This document shows positions 37,139 through 41,712 of a stretch of DNA of 41,712 nt, piece by piece. The notes beneath the pieces are model-generated. The model had not been told where the DNA came from and did not search any database. It saw nothing but the letters and a program-made list of their open reading frames with translations. Position 1 is the first letter of the stretch. The number at the start of each line of letters is the position of its first letter. The stretch is from Actinomycetales bacterium (GTDB taxonomy: Bacteria; Actinomycetota; Actinomycetes; S36-B12): the NCBI GenBank assembly GCA_018970765.1, contig JAGWVT010000021.1:1-41712 (forward strand), written 5' to 3'. Both the position numbers and the translations under genes were made by a program.

Positions 37139-37229
37139 AAGGTCTACTGTATGGGGGTCTCTCGGCGGCCACAGCGGCGGCCCCGGTCCGTGCCTCCTTC
37201 GTAACCTTTCCGTTACCGTAAAGAGGCCG

Positions 37230-37850
37230 TTAACTGGACTTATCCACCAAAAGTTGGCTTGCAAACTCGGCAAGGGTGACCCGTCGATCCATGGCCTGAC
37301 GACGTAACCAGGCAAAAGCCTCGGATTCAGACATCTGCATGTCCTGTTGGACCAGTGCCTTTGCTCGATCCACGAGCTGGCGCTGCTGGATTCGAACCTC
37401 GAGTGCCTGCACCTTGCCGTCAAGGTTCATCAACTCCGCCCAGCGAACAAACGCAATTTCCATTGTCGTGACGAGATCTGCGGCGACGAATGGCTTCACC
37501 AGGTAGCCCATGGCCCCAGCTGCGGCAGCTTGCTGTGCGACCTCTCGCTGCCCGTAAGCGGTCAACATCACCACCGGCGCCAGACGGAGTACGCGGATCT
37601 CGGCTGCAGCCGAAAGCCCATCGCGAATAGGCATAGAGATGTCGAGGAAAACGATGTCGGGTGAGAGTTCTACCGCGAGTCGAACGGCCTCCTCACCGTT
37701 ACTGGCTTGGCCTACGACGCTGACCCCGTGCTCGTGGAGAAGTTCAACCAGATCCAATCGAATGATTGCCTCATCTTCAGCAACCAATGCCCGGGGGCCA
37801 TGAGGATCAAGTCCATGAGAATCGGTGGGCCTTAGTGGCTCAGTTGGCAC
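37230..37850 (-). CDS. pdtaR: ANTAR-domain response regulator (PdtaR type)
   Basis: Two-component response regulator that acts on RNA: phosphorylation by a histidine kinase (PdtaS in mycobacteria) lets the ANTAR domain bind paired hairpins and prevent transcription termination. 206 residues. The receiver domain has the acidic pair E25-D26, phospho-acceptor D70 (IVFLDISMP), the threonine in VVMLTAYG and lysine in YLVKPF. The C-terminal ANTAR helices are VDRAKALVQQDMQMSESEAFAWLRRQAMDRR. It starts at GTG 37850. No kinase gene is in the window; in relatives pdtaS is unlinked. It diverges from the tRNA-like gene with 37 bases between them. Confidence 0.94.
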   Translation of the reverse strand: MPTEPLRPTDSHGLDPHGPRALVAEDEAIIRLDLVELLHEHGVSVVGQASNGEEAVRLAVELSPDIVFLDISMPIRDGLSAAAEIRVLRLAPVVMLTAYGQREVAQQAAAAGAMGYLVKPFVAADLVTTMEIAFVRWAELMNLDGKVQALEVRIQQRQLVDRAKALVQQDMQMSESEAFAWLRRQAMDRRVTLAEFASQLLVDKSS

Positions 37851-37887
37851 GGTGGCAGACTAGCCTCGAAGCAGGACACCTCAGTGC

Positions 37888-37961
37888 GCCCCGGTACCCC
37901 AACCGGTAGAGGGAGCCGACTCAAACTCGGTCCAGTGTGGGTTCGAATCCCACCCGGGGCA
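37888..37961 (+). tRNA. tRNA-Leu(CAA)-like gene with a short variable loop
   Basis: A 74-base cloverleaf: acceptor GCCCCGG/CCGGGGC (7 perfect pairs) with discriminator A, T8, D-stem CCC/GGG with A14 and GG in the loop, anticodon stem GCCGA/TCGGT (one G-T pair), loop CTCAAAC with anticodon CAA at 37922-37924, variable loop of 5 bases, T-stem GTGGG/CCCAC with loop TTCGAAT. A15 and T48 can form the Levitt pair. No CCA is encoded. The anticodon reads UUG (Leu), yet bacterial leucine tRNAs normally have a long class II variable arm, which is missing here. Identity is therefore uncertain. Confidence 0.8.
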
Positions 37962-38015
37962 CAACGTCAAAGCCTTTGCTTTGGTCGACGACCGACTAGC
38001 GAGAGGCGAAACTCA

Positions 38016-39368
38016 GTGTTGACAATCGATCGTGAGCGCGCGCTCGCCCGCACATATGACCGAATTCTCTCGGCATGGCAGGAATTCGATACCGCGCGAG
38101 ATCACGAACCGCCAATTTCTACTGCACTTCAGGAGTTGCTGGAAGAGCCGCTTCCGGAGCACGGCGTGGACGTCACCGAGGCCATCGACGATGCAGTACT
38201 GGCCTTGAACTCTTCCCTTGCGCAGGCTCGTCCCCGCTACCTCGCATATGTGGGCTCTTCTGGGCTCGACATCGGTGCAATCGGAGACCTTCTCGCACAC
38301 TCCTACGATCCCAACCTGGCTCTACACGCTGGCGCTGCCTCGCGCATTGAGGACCAGACCCTCCAATGGCTAGGAGCATTTGTCGGTTATCCAGTTGCTG
38401 CTGGGTCATTTACCTCCGGTGGCACCATCTCAAACATCACCGCCCTGGCGGCTGCTCGAGTGGCCCGCTTTCCGGACAGCCGCGTACATGGCCTGGCCGG
38501 CCCCGTCGCGATCTACTGTTCGGCTGATGCGCATTACTCGATAACGCGCGCCGCCGAACTCCTGGGCCTGGGATCCAGCGCTGTCCGCGCAGTGCCAGTT
38601 GACATCAACAGGCGCCTGGACGTCGGGCTGCTGCGTTCACTCCTTCAGGAGGACGGCCGACGGGGGGTAACGCCGCTGGCGGTTGTCGGGACTGCCGGTA
38701 CGACACTCACTGGGGCCATTGATCCCCTGGCCGACATTGCGGACCTCTGTGCGTCGCACGGAGTCTGGTTCCATGTTGACGGGGCATATGGACTCCCTGC
38801 AGCGTCAGTGAGAGGAGACCTGTTTGCTGGCCTGTCTCAGGCAGACTCAGTGACTGTGGATGCTCACAAGTGGATGTTCGTGCCCAAGGCTTGTGGTGTT
38901 CTGATGGTGCGTGATGCTCAGGTATTGCAGTCAGCATTTGGCCATGAAACTTCGTACCTACCTGGTGCCACGAACCCCGTGGACTCGACGTTGGAGTACT
39001 CGCGCCCACTGCGGGCTTTGAAATTGTGGTTGGCGCTTCGTGTCCATGGCGCCGACGACTTTCGACTTACGATCTCGCACACGATTGATCTGGCGCAACA
39101 GGTTGCCACCCAGGCTCGACAGCGCGGTGGCTGGACCGTGGGCCCAATGGGTGAATTATCAATCGCGATACTGCGCCGTGACGGCGTCGATAACGCGGCC
39201 CTGGTTCGGGCGTTGCAGGAGGACGGTCGAGTATTCGTGTCGCACGCCCGGATCGCCGAGGAGACATGGATTCGCCCATGCTTCACCAACCCGCGCACCA
39301 CAGCATCAGACGCATTGTCCCTCCTAGACGTTGCTGAAGAGATTGCCGCAGGTATGCCGAGGGTGTAG
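38016..39368 (+). CDS. PLP-dependent group II amino acid decarboxylase
   Basis: Cytoplasmic pyridoxal-phosphate enzyme of the aromatic-L-amino-acid/glutamate decarboxylase family, about 450 residues. TSGGTISNITALAAAR binds the phosphate region, HYSITRAAELLG has the ring-stacking histidine, FHVDGAYG carries the aspartate contacting the pyridine nitrogen, and VDAHKWMF holds the Schiff-base lysine near residue 285. The substrate is not certain; the length and motifs fit aromatic or related acidic amino acids. The frame is open through the tRNA upstream, but GTG 38016, with GAGAGG nine bases ahead, gives the family N-terminus. It lies 54 bases after the tRNA. Confidence 0.9.
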   Translation: MLTIDRERALARTYDRILSAWQEFDTARDHEPPISTALQELLEEPLPEHGVDVTEAIDDAVLALNSSLAQARPRYLAYVGSSGLDIGAIGDLLAHSYDPNLALHAGAASRIEDQTLQWLGAFVGYPVAAGSFTSGGTISNITALAAARVARFPDSRVHGLAGPVAIYCSADAHYSITRAAELLGLGSSAVRAVPVDINRRLDVGLLRSLLQEDGRRGVTPLAVVGTAGTTLTGAIDPLADIADLCASHGVWFHVDGAYGLPAASVRGDLFAGLSQADSVTVDAHKWMFVPKACGVLMVRDAQVLQSAFGHETSYLPGATNPVDSTLEYSRPLRALKLWLALRVHGADDFRLTISHTIDLAQQVATQARQRGGWTVGPMGELSIAILRRDGVDNAALVRALQEDGRVFVSHARIAEETWIRPCFTNPRTTASDALSLLDVAEEIAAGMPRV

Positions 39369-39484
39369 CGGGTTAGAACAAGCCAGCGATTGCTCCGACA
39401 TCGCGGGCTCCGGCGATCTACCATCAGAGAAGAACGTCAAGCAATGCAAAGAAGGTGAAAGATCCCTGTGGAAGGAGCTCACGA

Positions 39485-40012
39485 ATGTCCGGAATGAGCA
39501 AGCGAGGGGTGCGAGTGGCAGGGCTGGTTGGGGGTTGCCTGCTAGCAGCGTCCACGGTGACAGCCTGTGGTCAGATCGTTGAGAACGCGACAGAACAGGC
39601 GATCGAGCAGGCAGCCGAACAGGCTGGTGGCGGAAATGTCGATCTTGACCTTGATTCCGGCACCGTCACGGTGGAGGGCGAGGATGGCAACATGGCCATT
39701 GGCAGCGACCTAGCCCTTCCTGACACCTGGCCTGCTGACGTCCCCCCATTTGAGGGCGGTTCGCTGATCAGCGTCATGGATAGCGGCAATGGATCTACTG
39801 GAACCTGGCAGGTCGACGGCACAGTCAAGGAGATTGGTGAAAGTTACCGTGCAACCCTGGAGGGGGCGGGCTACAGCCTCGAAGAGGGCTTGGTCTCCGA
39901 GGAAATGGTCACGATAGGTGGTATCAAGGGCAACACCAGAGTTGACGCGATCATCGTCAGCGATGGCGGCACTGGCACCTCGATCACGATCAGCAGCTCA
40001 CCTGCTCAGTAG
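39485..40012 (+). CDS. small secreted lipoprotein of unknown function
   Basis: 175 residues. Basic N-terminus (MSKRGVRV), hydrophobic core and lipobox VTAC with C28 as lipidation site. Then a short alanine/glutamate-rich helix (EQAIEQAAEQ), a Gly/Asp-rich segment with VDLDLDSGTVTVEGEDG, and a compact alpha/beta domain of about 110 residues (ALPDTWPADVPPFEG, TWQVDGTVKEIGESYRATLEGAGYSL, ... SITISSS). The last part has the feel of small actinobacterial surface lipoproteins; I do not recognise a named family. ATG 39485 is preceded by AAGGAG with a 7-base spacer. The preceding 116-base spacer shows nothing more that I can name. Confidence 0.85.
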   Translation: MSGMSKRGVRVAGLVGGCLLAASTVTACGQIVENATEQAIEQAAEQAGGGNVDLDLDSGTVTVEGEDGNMAIGSDLALPDTWPADVPPFEGGSLISVMDSGNGSTGTWQVDGTVKEIGESYRATLEGAGYSLEEGLVSEEMVTIGGIKGNTRVDAIIVSDGGTGTSITISSSPAQ

Positions 40013-40032
40013 CGCGTTCTCAGTAGCGCTTT
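40005..40032. repeat. 14-bp tandem duplication across the lipoprotein stop codon
   Basis: Units CTCAGTAGCGCGTT (40005-40018) and CTCAGTAGCGCTTT (40019-40032) differ at one base. The first contains the TAG stop of the lipoprotein gene. It probably arose by slippage and lies directly before the large inverted repeat. Confidence 0.85.
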
Positions 40033-40044
40033 CCGGTTAGCGCA

Positions 40045-40115
40045 CCGGTGCGTGTTCGCCGCTGTGCCCTAGTTCTACGTTAAATCTAGGGCGCTAGAAA
40101 GCGAGCACGCACCGG
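40045..40115. terminator. large nested hairpin between convergent genes
   Basis: Outer arms CCGGTGCGTGTTCGC (40045-40059) and GCGAGCACGCACCGG (40101-40115) pair over 15 bases with one mismatch (G-T on one strand); inner arms GTGCCCTAG (40064-40072) and CTAGGGCGC (40086-40094) pair over 9 with one G-T. The right half covers the last codons and stop of the minus-strand hydrolase. Most likely a terminator serving both the lipoprotein gene and the hydrolase gene. Confidence 0.55.
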
Positions 40116-41712
40116 CTTGCCATTGAGTACCCCTATGACAGACATCTGGGCATTCGATGCTCGGGTATTCCAGGCAAGTCGGAGGGTGCCTTCAGGAACT
40201 TTGACGTTCGCCGTCACGTCTCCGCCTGGGCGCCAAAGCATCGAGCCAGTCACCGGGAGGTCTGGGAAGACACGCACGTTGTTGAGCGTGATGCGTTCAT
40301 TTGATTCCCCAGCCGCAGCGGTTTTCCAGGTGCCGGACCGTAGGCCGAGGCCGCGGTAGCCCCCACTCATGCGCCATCGATTGATGACGTCAGCGAGCGT
40401 CAAGCCCGTTGCCACCGGCGTAGTTAGGGATGCGCCGGTACCCAGGTATGTCTGCGTCAGTCGCGGCATGACATCCGCGCACTGTCGAGCAGGTTCCTGA
40501 AGGACTTCGACAGGGTCCAAGACGAAATCCTGAACCAAATTGCTCGGGCAGGTGTCCAGTCCCCCTAGGGCTTGCACGTGCACCCCGTTCGGCACTACGA
40601 CATGCATCGACCGAGGAAACTGAGCGGCAACAAGATCCCCTTCAGCGGCTGTCGTTATGGTGTCGAGACTGCCGGACAGTACGAGCACTGGGACATCCGG
40701 ATAGGCCCGCTTCACCGGTGGGCCAAAGGCATTGGGTTGAAGCCGTGGCCATGTCATACATAGGTCCTGTGTTTGCCAAGATGAGGCGAGGTACTCGCCA
40801 ATGGTGAAGGGCGCATACATGTCCGGACTTTGCCCCTCAGCGAGTTCCACGGCAGCATTACGTTGGCGCTGTCGTTCTTGCGGGTCAGCGGCCAAATCGA
40901 ACAATTGCGGGTAGTCCTGGCAACTGACCGCAAGGTACTGTCCGCCGCTGTAGTCCTGGATGGACTCCTGTGGAGCACCTGGGAAGCGTTGCTCGGCAAC
41001 CAGCCGGCCTAGGGGTAGAGCATCGCCGGCCAGAAAGGCGCGCAGCGCCGGATCAAATTCGCGGTACATCGTGGTGCCGTAGGTGCCACCGAAGGCAACT
41101 TCGACCAGGGCCGCGGGATCGATGGTGACCTGATGCCGCTTCCCGTCATCACCAGGTGCCTTGATTCGTACAGGTTGATTGCGGACCCGATTCAGTACTC
41201 TTTGCAGAATCGTCACGGTGTCCACGGATTGCTGTGAGCAAACGGGATCCTGCCCGCATACTTGGGATAGGGCTTGGTTCAGTGCAGATCCCTGAGTGGG
41301 GTACCAGGCTGTCTCGCCAGTGACCGGATACGCCCCGTCAAGAACTAGTGTTCTAACGAGCTCTGGATGTTGATTGGCAAGGACCTGTGCGGCAAATGTG
41401 CCGTACGACCCACCGTAAACATCCGCGTTCGCGAAGCCCAAGCCTTCGATGATGGCGGCGAGGTCGGCCATTGCGGACGAGGTGCCGTAGTCATCGATCC
41501 TCTCGCCCAAGGATGCACCACATGTCGCGATTGCCTCCGAGTAATCAGTGGCGTCATCTTGCAGCGCAGGACAGTCGAGTGCGCCAGATCGCCCCGTTCC
41601 GCGAGCGTCCATGAGCACCAGCGCTCTGGAGGCAAGGAGGCGATCAAACATCGCCGAGTAGGCCCAGGCGTTGCCAGTGGCGCCGTAGCCGGGTCCGCCT
41701 TCAAGCCCGACC
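40086..41712 (-). CDS. alpha/beta-hydrolase, peptidase S33 / TAP-like (5' partial)
   Basis: The frame is open to the window edge, so the N-terminus (and any signal peptide) is missing; at least 541 residues are present. EGGPGYGATG is the oxyanion-loop motif of proline-iminopeptidase and tripeptidyl-aminopeptidase relatives, LVLMDARGTGRSG follows, YGGSYGTFAAQVLA contains the nucleophile serine, LVLSGSLDTIT the acid, and PNGVHVQALGG the histidine, then a cysteine-containing TAP-like C-terminal region and an extra beta-rich domain of about 110 residues. It is probably secreted or surface-attached, releasing N-terminal peptides, but the substrate is unknown. ATG 41651 is internal and not the true start. 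It converges with the lipoprotein gene. Confidence 0.9.
   Translation of the reverse strand, partial: VGLEGGPGYGATGNAWAYSAMFDRLLASRALVLMDARGTGRSGALDCPALQDDATDYSEAIATCGASLGERIDDYGTSSAMADLAAIIEGLGFANADVYGGSYGTFAAQVLANQHPELVRTLVLDGAYPVTGETAWYPTQGSALNQALSQVCGQDPVCSQQSVDTVTILQRVLNRVRNQPVRIKAPGDDGKRHQVTIDPAALVEVAFGGTYGTTMYREFDPALRAFLAGDALPLGRLVAEQRFPGAPQESIQDYSGGQYLAVSCQDYPQLFDLAADPQERQRQRNAAVELAEGQSPDMYAPFTIGEYLASSWQTQDLCMTWPRLQPNAFGPPVKRAYPDVPVLVLSGSLDTITTAAEGDLVAAQFPRSMHVVVPNGVHVQALGGLDTCPSNLVQDFVLDPVEVLQEPARQCADVMPRLTQTYLGTGASLTTPVATGLTLADVINRWRMSGGYRGLGLRSGTWKTAAAGESNERITLNNVRVFPDLPVTGSMLWRPGGDVTANVKVPEGTLRLAWNTRASNAQMSVIGVLNGKPVRARFLAP

Noticed and set aside
37884-38015. N-terminal extension of the decarboxylase frame through the tRNA-like gene
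   Set aside because: The extension would translate the cloverleaf; GTG 38016 has a ribosome-binding site and gives the family N-terminus.

Overview
The window is a dense stretch of an actinobacterial chromosome, probably class Actinomycetes. The evidence is the gene content (whiA, rbpA, an ANTAR regulator of the PdtaR type, actinobacterial-type polA) and the order of the genes. From memory, the same genes occur in the same general order in Streptomyces (ctaB-tkt-tal ... pgl ... secG-tpi-pgk-gap-whiA-yvcK-rapZ-uvrC ... uvrA ... uvrB-coaE-rpsA-polA ... liv genes-pdtaR) and split over two loci in Mycobacterium. The DNA is moderately GC-rich, GTG starts are common, and many neighbouring genes overlap by 4 bases. 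I cannot name a genus. No mobile element, phage gene or CRISPR array is visible.

Layout. (1) 1-3.4 kb: an ABC-2 type exporter (5' end cut by the window), heme A synthase ctaA, and convergent heme O synthase ctaB; together these make heme A for cytochrome oxidase. (2) 3.5-7.4 kb, plus strand: tkt-tal-pgl, a pentose phosphate cluster in which the zwf and opcA genes normally found between tal and pgl are absent. (3) 7.5-19.5 kb, minus strand: read in transcription order, uvrA, a Rieske lipoprotein, uvrC, rapZ, yvcK, whiA, gap, pgk, tpiA, secG, rbpA, which combines excision repair, cell-envelope and carbon regulation, lower glycolysis and transcription/secretion accessories. (4) 19.5-30.8 kb: a metallo-beta-lactamase-fold hydrolase on plus, then on minus (transcription order) polA, a secreted hydrolase, rpsA, coaE, uvrB and two TerC genes. 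(5) 30.8-37.9 kb: a thioesterase, a branched-chain amino acid importer livHMGF on plus, its binding protein livK on minus, and the antiterminator-type response regulator pdtaR. (6) 37.9 kb to the end: a tRNA-like gene, a PLP decarboxylase, a small lipoprotein and a secreted alpha/beta-hydrolase (peptidase S33 type) cut by the window end. This last part does not follow the order I remember from relatives.

Most of the window is ordinary core genome and I do not see a convincing new multi-gene system. The points most worth a second look are a class I-shaped tRNA with a leucine anticodon (CAA), four 14-bp direct repeats filling the uvrA/hydrolase divergent promoter region, a cluster of short tandem duplications at gene ends (one of which has moved the polA stop codon), a LivH permease with a fused secreted beta-domain, nested inverted repeats at 31.4 kb and 40.1 kb, and the missing zwf-opcA pair.
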